Assembly (NCBI RefSeq): GCF_964340395.1
Contig: NC_135567.1
Span: 7,789,158 to 7,853,157 of the forward strand
Direction of reading: 5' to 3'
Origin: Glandiceps talaboti
Lineage: Eukaryota > Hemichordata > Enteropneusta > Spengelidae
Length of the DNA: 64,000 nt
Shown here: one piece after another, positions 1 through 12,341 of the stretch
Layout: every line of letters begins with the position of its first letter
How positions within the stretch are numbered: the first letter of the stretch is position 1
Position numbers and translations under genes: made by a program
Notes under the pieces: model-generated
Database searches by the model: none
Told to the model about the DNA's origin: nothing
Seen by the model: the letters and a program-made list of their open reading frames with translations, nothing else

Positions 1-56
1 CTTCATTATTGGAGATTCAGTACTGAAGAATATAAAACCTAGGAGACAGTGTGTCT
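1..56 (+). other. Possible SGNH-hydrolase-like coding scrap
   Basis: Reading from base 2, the frame gives FIIGDSVLKNIKPRR before a stop at the edge of the minisatellite. The G-D-S-x-L-K pattern resembles the block I motif of SGNH/GDSL-type domains found in many invertebrate retroelement and hypothetical proteins. Only about 18 codons are present, the window edge cuts it, and it is not in the frame used by the repeat that follows. It may be an upstream piece of the same decayed locus or chance. Confidence 0.2.
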
Positions 57-3000
57 GAACTGCCAATCAGTACTCAGTTGAAAGACACTGAACAACCAAT
101 CAGTACACAGTTGATAGACACCTAACTACCAATCAGTACACAGTTGAAAGACACTGAACTACCAATCAGTACACAGGTGAAAGACACTGAACAACCAATC
201 AGTACACAGTTGAAAGACACTGAACTACCAATCAGTACACAGGTGAAAGACACTGAACAACCAATCAGTACACAGTTGATAGACACCTAACTACCAATCA
301 GTACACAGTTGAAAGACACTGAACTACCAATCAGTACACAGTTGATAGACACCTAACTACCAATCAGTACACAGTTGATAGACACTGAACAACCAATCAG
401 TACACAGTTGAAAGACACTGAACTACCAATCAGTACACAGTTGAAAGACACCTAACTACCAATCAGTACACAGTTGATAGACACCGAACTACCAATCAGT
501 ACACAGTTGATAGACACTGAACAACCAATCAGTACACAGTTGAAAGACACTGAACAACCAATCAGTACACAGTTGATAGACACCGAACTACCAATCAGTA
601 CACAGTTGATAGACACTGAACAACCAATCAGTACACAGTTGATAGACACCTAACTACCAATCAGTACACAGTTGAAAGACACTGAACTACCAATCAGTAC
701 ACAGTTGATAGATACCTAACTACCAATCAGTACACAGTTGATAGACACTGAACAACCAATCAGTACACAGTTGAAAGACACTGAACTACCAATCAGTACA
801 CAGTTGATAGACACCGAACTACCAATCAGTACACAGTTGATAGACACTGAACAACCAATCAGTACACAGTTGAAAGACACTGAACAACCAATCAGTACAC
901 AGTTGATAGACACCTAACTACCAATCAGTACAGAGTTGAAAGACACTGAACAACCAATCAGTACACAGTTGATAGACACCTAACTACCAATCAGTACACA
1001 GTTGAAAGACACTGAACTACCAATCAGTACACAGTTGATAGACACTGAACAACCAATCAGTACACAGTTGAAAGACACTGAACTACCAATCAGTACACAG
1101 TTGAAAGACACCTAACTACCAATCAGTACACAGTTGATAGACACCGAACTACCAATCAGTACACAGTTGATAGACACTGAACAACCAATCAGTACACAGT
1201 TGAAAGACACTGAACAACCAATCAGTACACAGTTGATAGACACCGAACTACCAATCAGTACACAGTTGATAGACACTGAACAACCAATCAGTACACAGTT
1301 GATAGACACCTAACTACCAATCAGTACACAGTTGAAAGACACTGAACTACCAATCAGTACACAGTTGTCGATAGATACCTAACTACCAATCAGTACACAG
1401 TTGAAAGACACTGAACAACCAATCAGTACACAGTTGAAAGACACCTAACTACCAATCAGTACACAGTTGATAGATACCTAACTACCAATCAGTACACAGT
1501 TGATAAACACTGAACAACCAATCAGTACACAGTTGAAAGACACCTAACTACCAATCAGTACACAGTTGAAAGACACTGAACAACCAATCAGTACACAGTT
1601 GATAGATACCTAACTACCAATCAGTACACAGTTGAAAGACACTGAACAACCAATCAGTACACAGTTGAAAGACACCTAACTACCAATCAGTACACAGTTG
1701 ATAGATACCTAACTACCAATCAGTACACAGTTGAAAGACACTGAACAACCAATCAGTACACAGTTGATAGACACTGAACAACCAATCAGTACACAGTTGA
1801 TAGATACCTAACTACCAATCAGTACACAGTTGAAAGACACTGAACAACCAATCAGTACACAGTTGAAAGACACCTAACTACCAATCAGTACACAGTTGAT
1901 AGACACTGAACAACCAATCAGTACACAGTTGATAGACACCTAACTACCAATCAGTACACAGTTGAAAGACACTGAACAACCAATCAGTACACAGTTGATA
2001 GACACCGAACTACCAATCAGTACACAGTTGATAGATACCTAACTACCAATCAGTACACAGTTGATAAACACTGAACAACCAATCAGTACACAGTTGAAAG
2101 ACACCTAACTACCAATCAGTACACAGTTGAAAGACACTGAACAACCAATCAGTACACAGTTGATAGATACCTAACTACCAATCAGTACACAGTTGAAAGA
2201 CACTGAACAACCAATCAGTACACAGTTGAAAGACACCTAACTACCAATCAGTACACAGTTGATAGATACCTAACTACCAATCAGTACACAGTTGAAAGAC
2301 ACTGAACAACCAATCAGTACACAGTTGATAGACACTGAACAACCAATCAGTACACAGTTGATAGATACCTAACTACCAATCAGTACACAGTTGAAAGACA
2401 CTGAACAACCAATCAGTACACAGTTGATAGACACCTAACTACCAATCAGTACACAGTTGATAGACACTGAACAACCAATCAGTACACAGTTGATAGACAC
2501 CTAACTACCAATCAGTACACAGTTGAAAGACACTGAACAACCAATCAGTACACAGTTGATAGACACCGAACTACCAATCAGTACACAGTTGATAGACACT
2601 GAACAACCAATCAGTACACAGTTGATAGACACCTAACTACCAATCAGTACACAGTTGAAAGACACTGAACTACCAATCAGTACACAGTTGTCGATAGATA
2701 CCTAACTACCAATCAGTACACAGTTGAAAGACACTGAACAACCAATCAGTACACAGTTGATAAACACTGAACAACCAATCAGTACACAGTTGAAAGACAC
2801 CTAACTACCAATCAGTACACAGTTGAAAGACACTGAACAACCAATCAGTACACAGTTGAAAGACACCTAACTACCAATCAGTACACAGTTGATAGATACC
2901 TAACTACCAATCAGTACACAGTTGATAGACACTGAACAACCAATCAGTACACAGGTGAAAGACACTGAACAACCAATCAGTACACAGTTGATAAACACTG

Positions 3001-6000
3001 AACAACCAATCAGTACACAGTTGGAAGACACCTAACTACCAATCAGTACACAGTTGATAGATACCTAACTACCAATCAGTACACAGTTGAAAGACACTGA
3101 ACAACCAATCAGTACACAGTTGAAAGACACCTAACTACCAATCAGTACACAGTTGAAAGACACTGAACAACCAATCAGTACACAGTTGAAAGACACCTAA
3201 CTACCAATCAGTACACAGTTGATAGATACCTAACTACCAATCAGTACACAGTTGAAAGACACTGAACAACCAATCAGTACACAGTTGATAGACACTGAAC
3301 AACCAATCAGTACACAGTTGATAGATACCTAACTACCAATCAGTACACAGTTGAAAGACACTGAACAACCAATCAGTACACAGTTGAAAGACACTGAACA
3401 ACCAATCAGTACACAGTTGATACACACCGAACTACCAATCAGTACACAGTTGATAGACACTGAACAACCAATCAGTACACAGTTGATAGACACCTAACTA
3501 CCAATCAGTACACAGTTGATAGACACTGAGCAACCAATCAGTACACAGTTGATAGACACCTAACTACCAATCAGTACACAGTTGATAGACACCTAACAAC
3601 CAATCAGTACACAGTTGAAAGACACCTAACTACCAATCAGTACACAGTTGATAGATACCTAACTACCAATCAGTACACAGTTGATAGACACTGAACAACC
3701 AATCAGTACACAGTTGATAAACATTGAACAACCAATCAGTACACAGTTGAAAGACACCTAACTACCAATCAGTACACAGTTGATAGATACCTAACTACCA
3801 ATCAGTACACAGTTGAAAGACACTGAACAACCAATCAGTACACAGTTGAAAGACACCTAACTACCAATCAGTACACAGTTGAAAGACACTGAACAACCAA
3901 TCAGTACACAGTTGAAAGACACCTAACTACCAATCAGTACACAGTTGATAGATACCTAACTACCAATCAGTACACAGTTGAAAGACACTGAACAACCAAT
4001 CAGTACACAGTTGATAGACACTGAACAACCAATCAGTACACAGTTGATAGATACCTAACTACCAATCAGTACACAGTTGAAAGACACTGAACAACCAATC
4101 AGTACACAGTTGAAAGACACTGAACAACCAATCAGTACACAGTTGATACACACCGAACTACCAATCAGTACACAGTTGATAGACACTGAACAACCAATCA
4201 GTACACAGTTGATAGACACCTAACTACCAATCAGTACACAGTTGATAGACACTGAGCAACCAATCAGTACACAGTTGATAGACACCTAACTACCAATCAG
4301 TACACAGTTGATAGACACCTAACTACCAATGAGTACACAGTTGAAAGACACTGAACAACCGATCAGTACACAGTTGATAGACACTGAACAACCAATCAGT
4401 ACACAGTTGAAAGACACTGAACTACCAATCAGTACACAGTTGATAGACACCTAACTACCAATCAGTACACAGTTGAAAGACACTGAACAACCAATCAGTA
4501 CACAGTTGAAAGACACTGAACTACCAATCAGTACACAGTTGATAGACACCTAACTACCAATCAGTACACAGTTGATAGACACTGAACAACCAATCAGTAC
4601 AGAGTTGAAAGACACCTAACTACCAATCAGTACACAGTTGATAGACACTGAGCAACCAATCAGTACACAGTTGATAGACACCTAACTACCAATCAGTACA
4701 CAGTTGATAGACACCTAACAACCAATCAGTACACAGTTGAAAGACACCTAACTACCAATCAGTACACAGTTGATAGATACCTAACTACCAATCAGTACAC
4801 AGTTGATAGACACTGAACAACCAATCAGTACACAGGTGAAAGACACTGAACAACCAATCAGTACACAGTTGATAAACATTGAACAACCAATCAGTACACA
4901 GTTGAAAGACACCTAACTACCAATCAGTACACAGTTGATAGATACCTAACTACCAATCAGTACACAGTTGAAAGACACTGAACAACCAATCAGTACACAG
5001 TTGAAAGACACCTAACTACCAATCAGTACACAGTTGAAAGACACTGAACAACCAATCAGTACACAGTTGAAAGACACCTAACTACCAATCAGTACACAGT
5101 TGATAGATACCTAACTACCAATCAGTACACAGTTGAAAGACACTGAACAACCAATCAGTACACAGTTGATAGACACTGAACAACCAATCAGTACACAGTT
5201 GATAGATACCTAACTACCAATCAGTACACAGTTGAAAGACACTGAACAACCAATCAGTACACAGTTGAAAGACACTGAACAACCAATCAGTACACAGTTG
5301 ATACACACCGAACTACCAATCAGTACACAGTTGATAGACACTGAACAACCAATCAGTACACAGTTGATAGACACCTAACTACCAATCAGTACACAGTTGA
5401 TAGACACTGAGCAACCAATCAGTACACAGTTGATAGACACCTAACTACCAATCAGTACACAGTTGATAGACACCTAACTACCAATGAGTACACAGTTGAA
5501 AGACACTGAACAACCGATCAGTACACAGTTGATAGACACTGAACAACCAATCAGTACACAGTTGAAAGACACTGAACTACCAATCAGTACACAGTTGATA
5601 GACACCTAACTACCAATCAGTACACAGTTGAAAGACACTGAACAACCAATCAGTACACAGTTGAAAGACACTGAACTACCAATCAGTACACAGTTGATAG
5701 ACACCTAACTACCAATCAGTACACAGTTGATAGACACTGAACAACCAATCAGTACAGAGTTGAAAGACACCTAACTACCAATCAGTACACAGTTGATAGA
5801 CACCTAACTACCAATCAGTACACAGTTGATAGACACTGAACAACCAATCAGTACACAGTTGATAGACACACCTAACTACCAATCAGTACACAGTTGATAG
5901 ACACTGAACAACCAATCAGTACACAGTTGATAGACACTGAACAACCAATCAGTACACAGTTGAAAGACACTGAACTACCAATCAGTACACAGTTTAAAGA

Positions 6001-6222
6001 CACTGAACTACCAATCAGTACACAGTTGATAGACACTGAACAACCAATCAGTACACAGTTGATAGATACCAAACTACCAATCAGTACACAGTTGATAGAC
6101 ACTGAACAACCAATCAGTACACAGTTGATAGACACTGAACAACCAATCAGTACACAGTTGATAGACACCTAACTACCAATCAGTACACAGTTGATAGACA
6201 CTAAACTACCGATCAGTACATA
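57..6222 (+). repeat. 33-bp coding-type minisatellite, about 186 copies
   Basis: The unit is 33 bp, built on ACCAATCAGTACACAGTTGA plus a variable 13-bp tail. In one plus-strand frame the intact units encode the 11-residue motif IDTEQPISTQL or KDTELPISTQL. A frequent variant changes the tail to CACCTAACT and puts a TAA stop in that frame. Larger blocks are themselves repeated: markers recur 660 bp (20 units), 726 bp (22 units), about 1320 bp (40 units, marked by a 3-bp TCG insertion at 1368 and 2691) and 1155 bp (35 units). The last stretch, 5894-6172, is uninterrupted for 92 codons, and its frame continues, apart from TAA and TAG stops, into the ORF beginning at 6338. The minus-strand ORFs here are shadows of the periodicity. 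Confidence 0.95.
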
Positions 6223-8240
6223 GTTCAAAGACAGAGATGTACAAAGTGATGAGTGTGTTCCAGAAACATACTATGAGACTAATACATTTGAAACCTTTCC
6301 TGCCCTGCAAAGTCTCACACCAGTAATTCACTCACCTATGGATGTTGATGACTCAATATTGAAAAAGCCTAAGCCATCAAGTGATGTGTATGCTGTTGAG
6401 ACTGACTTGGAATCTGATTCATCAGAAATATTTGATATCCTGCCAATTCACACTAGAATATTCATGATGAAAAATAAGAAACAACAATTAGAGTCAACAG
6501 TGTTTCCTAAATCTGTAGGTGTACCAAAGGTCAAAGTAACTAGGGAAATTGATAACATTCAGACTGAAAACTCAACATCAAATAGATGCATAGACACATG
6601 TATCCCTTTGGTAACATCAGATATGGCTAATTGTTGCAATAATATTGTTGATTATACAGACTTTGAAGTTGACATTATTGATGATTCTGATGCTGATCCA
6701 GACTACGTGCTTTCCCCAGACAGAGTTGACTTAACTGATTATAGTGATTCAGATCAATAAACTGATCCAAGTTCAGAATGTACACCAATACCAGATAACA
6801 TTATAGTGCCTGATAGTTCAGAGATAGGCAATGATATACAATTGACAACATCAACCAAGAGGGCTGCCATGAAGAAAAATATTGTTATTGGCCAAAATGC
6901 ACAACAAGTTGCCAGTAAGAGACATGTTGATAGGGCAGCAACCAAGTCTTCACATTGTGCAAAAACAATTCAGAGTTCCAATATATCATCATCATCCAGC
7001 CCATCAAGAAAAAGAAAGCATATCAAAGTTTTAACTACAAACAATACTGGGAAAAGAAAGTGGGATAAACATCAGTACTGTGTTTATTGCCTAAAGGACT
7101 ATGGAAAACTACCATGCTATTTAAAACAAAATCATAGCAATGAATCCGAAGTGTCTAATTCATTCAGTTTTCCTACAGGTAGCAAGGAATGAAGCCTTCT
7201 ATTAAAGAAACTTTTGATCAAAGGTAATCATGGTCATAATCTCAGGGTATTGCAAGAGGCTGGGGGGGGGGGGGGTCCTCATACCATGCAAATGTCCAAC
7301 ACATGCAGTAAAGGTGGAAGACTATTTACCATGTGAATTTTGCTTGGGGTATTTTATCAGAGGTGATCTTTGAAAACACCAAAGGTCTTGTGATTTAAAA
7401 CCTACAATATATGGATCATCAAAAACAGAGCACAGGGAAGGTCAGTACATTTGTTACCAATTTGTCAAGCAGCAAATCAAGGTTTGATGGACAATGTGCT
7501 ACCAAAGATGAACCAGGATGAAATTGCTAGAGTTGTACGAAGTGATCAACTGTGATATTGCAGCAAGGTGCAAGCTTATACAGGAAACAAGGAGCGGAAC
7601 GTTACTACTATATCAGTCAAAAGCTACGAGAATTGGGTAAATTTGTCATCTCAATGAGAAAGATCAGTAAAGGAGAAGTGACATCTTTCACAGATTGTAT
7701 TCATCCACACAAGTTTGATTTGCTTGTTGCAGCTGTACAAAGTCTAGCTGGATATGATACAATGGATTCCTCTTTTAAGATTCCTATTCTGGCCACAAAA
7801 CTAGGAAACATTCTTCAGAAATGTGCAGCCATTTTACAAAGCAATGCCATTAAAACAGGAGATGATGGTATTTTAACCAGAGCCAGACAGAAAACAATCA
7901 ATGAACGGAAAAGGAATAAGCCAATGTTGTTACCACTTGTAGATGATGTCAAAGCACTCCACAGCCATATGGAGATAGTTGGTAAAATACTACAGAGGAA
8001 TTAAAGTTTAATCCAAATAACAAGAGTTGGTTGCAACTTTGCAGAGTTACCCTCTCACAGCTAATCATGTTTAATAGACAGAGAAGTAGGAAAGTGGAGA
8101 GAATGACCATACATGACTATGACAACGTACATGGAGGGAATCCAAGTGGTGTTGTTGATTCATGATCATGCTTGTCAGAATTTGAGAAAGACTGAAGACT
8201 TGTTACAGTTTACTGTGAATATATTGTGGTTATCTGATTG
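6223..8240 (+). pseudogene. Decayed two-zinc-finger, tyrosine-recombinase-like gene
   Basis: Reading pieces in order: an acidic Ser/Asp-rich segment (6338-6760, 140 codons); a basic segment ending in a finger-like C-x2-C-x8-C-x5-H motif, where the third ligand is Cys (6806-7195); a second finger, CEFCLGYF, ending H-x3-C (about 7330-7392); a helical block containing ISQKLRELGKF (7552-8004); and a block VTLSQLIMFNRQR followed by KVERM (about 8046-8120). From memory of the family, this order and these motifs match large hypothetical proteins of fish and invertebrates whose last domain resembles a tyrosine recombinase (the R-x-x-E region). Lesions: stops after 6758 and 7192, a frame change at the 14-G run near 7262, a TGA in the second finger, frame changes near 7550 and 8000, and stops near 8160 and 8191. 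The usual catalytic C-terminal half is not recognisable in 8240-8787. Function, if any, is inferred only. Confidence 0.6.
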
Positions 8241-8787
8241 CAAAATGATAATCCAGTTACAACTAGTATAGTGTACATGATGACAGACAAAACCCAGTTT
8301 TCGCTCAAGATTTAAACTTGCCACTACACTACCTACAGATAATATTGACTACTAATTAACACATACAATATCTTTTTCATAATATAATTAACTGACAAAT
8401 TTTTAGTGAATATATCTCTGGTTATTTGAAGAAAAAAAGAAAATCCTAGATGTAGCTGGTACAGGCTTAATTATGCTTTTTATATCAAGATCGACTGCCT
8501 CAGATTATGTAAATACATAGGTTATTTTTACCACGCCCTTAGTTTCCGATATAGAAAAAGTATCATTGGTATAGGGTTTTCCACTTCTCTGATCAGAAGA
8601 TGTGTTACCCCTTCTCAGTTTGCAAGTCATGTGAGTAACAACGGACTCTTGACAATGCTTTAAATGTAGGAGATACAATCACACTTCATGAATAGTTTCT
8701 GGAACCTAAATTATATTTTCAACACATATTTAGAAAGATTTGGCTATAAAACATCAACAAGAACTTTTTATTGTAATTTAATTTCAG
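8241..8787. other. AT-rich gap inside the decayed gene
   Basis: No reading frame here continues the recombinase-like homology. The segment ends with a credible splice acceptor (pyrimidine-rich tract, then TTTCAG at 8782-8787), so at least the 3' part is probably old intron. A short ORF starting at 8688 runs across that acceptor and is not thought to be real upstream of it. Confidence 0.4.
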
Positions 8788-8975
8788 GCACATACAAAAG
8801 AAAGAAGTGGCCAGATAATGAGAAGGCTGCTACTTTACAACATTTCGCAGTAGATATCAGTCTCCAGAATGTTCCAGGAAAATGAGAATGTCAAGAATGT
8901 AAACAAAAGTAACCTGTTCTCAGTTATAGGAAATGGACAGATATCAAGGTTTTTTTTGTTATTCATTTGTCTATT
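8788..8975 (+). pseudogene. Last exon of the decayed recombinase-like gene
   Basis: After the TTTCAG acceptor the frame reads YKRKKWPDNEKAATLQHF, then NVPGK, then a TGA stop, then ECQEC, a TAA stop, and a tail with RKWTDIKVFF. Family members typically end with a basic-aromatic block, a spaced helix, V-P-G-K-x-E-C-x-x-C and a short W-x-D-I-K helix, so this is recognisable as their C-terminus. It lies in the correct order and orientation downstream of the pieces at 6.2-8.2 kb. Two in-frame stops show it is not functional. The family match is from memory and unsearched. Confidence 0.5.
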
Positions 8976-9930
8976 AATCCTCTCTTGTTATCTTCACAAT
9001 ATATGTGATCATTTGGTTGTTTCTATGGGCGTGGTCCTGTTATTAGGCAGATTTGCATACATTTTTGAATGTTTATTCAATTGTCTACTAATACTTGTTA
9101 TCTTTGTGAAATACAAGACCGTTTGGCTGTTGCTATGGATGTGGTCATGGTTGCTAGGGATATTTGCATACATTTTTTGAATGATTACTCACTTGCCTAC
9201 CAGATGATATTGTTTGACCAAAATATACTGCCATTTGGTTGTTGTTAAGGGATTGGTCATGATTGCTAGGGCCAATTGTGTCAAAATATTTTGAAGAAAA
9301 TCTGTGGAATAACACTTCTAGAAACATTTCACCAAGTTTCAGTCTAATTGACCAAGTACTTTTTGAGATATACATATTTGACCAAAATTCACATTTTTAC
9401 ACTTAATTTGCATATTACTGATGACATCATTATATGCTTAATATTTCTTCATCTATACACCAACAGATGAATCCTTGTTAAATTTCAGCCCAATCTCCTC
9501 AGTAGTTTTGGAATGATAGGTTTTTGACCAAAAAGACACATTTTTATCCCTAATTTGCATATTACTAAGGGAATCATCATGTCATGAACAAACCTTAATT
9601 TACTCACCCCTAAGAATGTTTCCACAAAATTTCAGGCCAATCTCCACAGTAGTTTTGAAGTTTAGGTTTTTTATCTAAATTGCACATCTCTGATGCTATC
9701 ATTTTTCAAAATTCCCAACTAGACACCCAAAGTAACATGACCACCAAATATTAAAGCAATCGGTCCAGCAGTTTTTTACTTTAAGTTGTTTACACACACA
9801 CACACATTCCCCCCCCCCACACACACACACACACAACACACACACACACACACACACAGAGACAGACATGCCTAAAGCACTACTGAAGAACCTTCAGCCC
9901 AGTTGTGCTAAACAGGTTTCCAAGCAACGT
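8960..9930 (+). repeat. R1 dispersed repeat, long copy with CA tail
   Basis: Non-coding modules of about 90-170 bp recur within this copy: a 'tttggttgttgctatgg' module (twice), a 'gaccaaaattcacattttt ... taatttgcatattactga' module (three degenerate copies), then 'caccaaatattaaagcaat', 'gttgtttacacac' and a (CA)n tract at about 9790-9860. The copy closes with a 'tagcactactgaacc ... ttgtgctaaa' tail. The same order recurs at 48.6-49.1 kb and 59.6-60.3 kb. It looks like a non-autonomous element family with a microsatellite end. It contains no protein-coding signal; the ORFs across it arise by chance. Confidence 0.7.
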
Positions 9931-10192
9931 CAAACTGAGGTTAATCTTGATGGCATTGACATTGAGATGAAGTAGTCCATAAAAGATTTAATGGTTTCAT
10001 TGCATCAATAAAACAAGAATCTTTCATTTCTAATCAAAGCATCTTTTAACACAATAAATCATGTTTTTTTTAAAAACAAAACACACACCTCTGATGCGTT
10101 TGCTTTCATTTGAAGAATTTTCCATCTAGACACCCTAAGTAGTGTCCCCACCAAATATCAAGCCGATCGGTTTGACGGTTTTTGAATTTGTC

Positions 10193-10276
<84 letters not shown>

Positions 10277-10360
10277 TTCTCCATGGTTCTAGCACTACTG
10301 AACCTCAGTTCAGTTGTGCTAAAAACAAAGACACAGCATCTCTGCCCTTTGGGATACTGA
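9931..10360 (+). repeat. R1 variant copy with 79-bp CA tract
   Basis: This copy begins with a 'tttccaagcaacgt' module and an 'ataaaagatttaat' block, then the 'tctgatgcg', 'ccatctagacacc' and 'accaaatatcaagc' blocks, a pure (CA)n tract at 10196-10274 and the 'tagcactactgaacctcag' tail. The two copies at 14.06-14.52 and 15.34-15.77 kb share the same order. An ORF reading poly-Thr-His in the CA tract is an artefact. Confidence 0.75.
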
Positions 10361-10852
10361 TCATAATAGATTGTCACAATTGCTAATGCGCATGGCTCAG
10401 TCAATGACATCTGTCAATTAATAACGGTGATTTGTCAATAGCACATCTATGACAAAATCCAAGTTACATATTCCGCTGACAAAATATCTCACATTATAGA
10501 ATATATTTATTTTGAATTTTTAATTTATAAAACAACTTTACCGTATTTTCTAATTGAAAACAAAAATAATGTGAAATAATATCTACCAATTCCTTGTTTG
10601 TAACTCTGTAAATTGAAAATCAATAAAATATGTCTAAAATGTTTGTTATTATGCAAAAAAATAACAAAGTGTTTACACTTTTTTCATCTTTTTTTCATCT
10701 TTTTGTAATCAAATGAGTTACAAACAAGGTTTTGGTATTTATAATATGTTATTTCACATTATTTGTTAAAGTAGGAAAACAGTAAAGTTGTATTATGAAT
10801 TAAAAATCCAAAATAAATACATAATTCTCATCCATATCATGGCCACTTTGTC

Positions 10853-10902
<50 letters not shown>

Positions 10903-11270
10903 CTCCATGGCGCTAGCACTACTGAACCTCAGTCAGTTGTGCTAAAAACAAAGACACAGCATCTCTGTCCTTTGGGATACTGATCATGTGTATTATAGTG
11001 ATCTCATGACCAGAATTTTCACCATAATTTGAATGTCAGCCAAGATTACGTATAAGAGAACCGATCGTACATTTAAAATGTTGACATTCAATATGCACTA
11101 TAATGTATGACAATTTGATTTGTTTGTTGTAGATTGTCACACAATTGCTAATGCACATGGCTCAGTCAATGACATCTGTCAATTAATAACGGTGATTTGT
11201 CAATAGCACATCTATGACAAATTCCAAGTTACATATTCCGCCAACAAAATATCTCACATTATAGAATACT
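10278..11270 (+). repeat. Duplicated R1 tail and flank, one copy split by insertions
   Basis: The sequence at 10278-10503 (R1 tail, then 'gattgtcaca', 'tgacatctgtcaattaa' and 'ccaagttacatattccgc') recurs at about 10901-11270. In the second copy a roughly 150-bp extra block (10986-11135) separates the tail from the remainder. A second (CA)n tract at 10857-10900 precedes the second copy. A foldback element lies between the two copies. This is a local direct duplication with later insertions. Confidence 0.7.
10503..10849. repeat. Foldback element, copy 1 (left end truncated)
   Basis: The left arm (from 10503, 'atttattttgaatttttaat') and the right arm (to 10849, '...aaaaatccaaaataaatac') are reverse complements over about 130 bp each, meeting near the 'tttttcatc' centre at about 10690. 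The right end carries a further 'ataattctcatcc ... ggccacttt' terminus that the left end of this copy lacks. No coding capacity. Confidence 0.75.
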
Positions 11271-11789
11271 TGTTACTGTACTTCTGTTTCACTTTTGTTC
11301 TTTATTGTTTAAAGTAGGCAATATCTTTTGGACAAAAACATTATTTTTAACTGGATCATAAGTGTGTTTTGTTTTCATTTCAATGTCTTAAAAATTACCA
11401 TGACACGTTTTATTTTGTTACATTTTTAGCTTACTGTAGTTTAAAGTCTTTCCTTAGATGTGGTATCACCTAATGCATAGACTAAATTTGCAACGACTTG
11501 TCAGATATAACTATATATATATCGACTTTGGCAACACGTTTCACACAAAAAGTTGTAGTTTTCTATCAAAACTGATAATTGCAAACATTTTTAACATTAG
11601 CGCCTATTTAGCTATTGTTGTCAATATTCCATTGTAATCATCTTATCTTTATGTCAACCACTCTGCAATCAATGTTGTTTTGTAAATAAAATATTGTTTT
11701 ATTTATGAGCAATGAGCTACTTATTGATACACTTACCAATGATTCATTTATAGGCAATGATCTGATTTATTTACTAAGTATACACTTAC
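11271..11789. other. Unique AT-rich sequence, probable intron
   Basis: No ORF, tandem repeat or recognised element. It lies immediately downstream (minus-strand sense) of the ankyrin exon and begins with that exon's GTAAGT donor, so it is best read as intron. Confidence 0.4.
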
Positions 11790-11876
11790 CCCATCTGCAT
11801 AATTCACATCATAACCATTAGCCAAGTAGAATTTAACCTTCTCTATATCTCCTCCCAAAGCAGCATAAATGAGATC
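11790..11876 (-). CDS. Ankyrin-repeat exon (minus strand, exon B)
   Basis: On the minus strand an 87-bp block is bounded by an acceptor AG just above 11876 and a consensus GTAAGT donor just below 11790. It translates in phase 0 to 29 residues: DLIYAALGGDIEKVKFYL followed by ANGYDVNYADG. The A-A-x-x-G-D-x-x-x-V-x-x-x-L-x-x-G-x-D-V-N spacing is that of an ankyrin repeat. It looks like a first, capping repeat, because it lacks the TPLH start and begins D-L-I-x-A-A. Ankyrin repeats are protein-interaction modules, so the protein's job cannot be inferred. Its frame would join directly to the exon at 49369-49461, yet that exon lies on the wrong side for one transcript (see findings). Confidence 0.75.
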
Positions 11877-11976
11877 CTAATATAAAACAAACATATACAA
11901 TAATTAGACTAATTTACACCAGTTTCACAAATCATGTCAAAATTACATTAAAAATATGCTTACTACAAACCCAGTG

Positions 11977-12341
11977 TTAAAGTGACCAAATTGATGAGGA
12001 TTAGGTATTTATTTTGGATTTTTAATTTATAAAACAACTTTACTGTATTTTCTAATTGAAAAAAAAAATAATGTGAAATAATATCTACCAATTCCTTGTT
12101 TGTAACTCAGTAAATTGAAAATCATTAAAATATGTCTAAAATGTTTGTAATTGTATGTACAATAACAAACTTTTTACACTTTTTGCATCTTTTTGTAATC
12201 AAATGAGTTACAAACAAGGTTTTGGTATTTATAATATGTTATTTCACATTATTTGTTAAATTAGGAAAACACAGTAAAGTTGTATTATGAATTAAAAATC
12301 CAAAATAAATACATAATTCTCATCCACACGGCCACTTTATT
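11977..12341. repeat. Foldback element, copy 2 (complete)
   Basis: Left end TTAAAGTGACC, right end GGCCACTTTATTAA. The two arms are reverse complements over about 150 bp with modest divergence: 'gtatttattttggattttt' on the left pairs with 'aaaaatccaaaataaatac' on the right. It shows the complete termini missing from the left side of the 10.5-kb copy. No ORF; a MITE or foldback is likely, and no target duplication could be fixed with confidence. Confidence 0.75.

Noticed and set aside
452-1309. Minus-strand 65-codon ORFs with SINCVLIGCSV-type repeats
   Set aside because: They are reverse-frame shadows of the 33-bp minisatellite, bounded only by which variant units create stops.
57-6222. CRISPR-like array of short repeats
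   Set aside because: Repeats are head-to-tail with no unique spacers, the period is 33 bp in total, and the context is animal DNA.
10142-10410. Poly-Thr-His and poly-Cys-Val ORFs
   Set aside because: Translation of a (CA)n microsatellite within R1.
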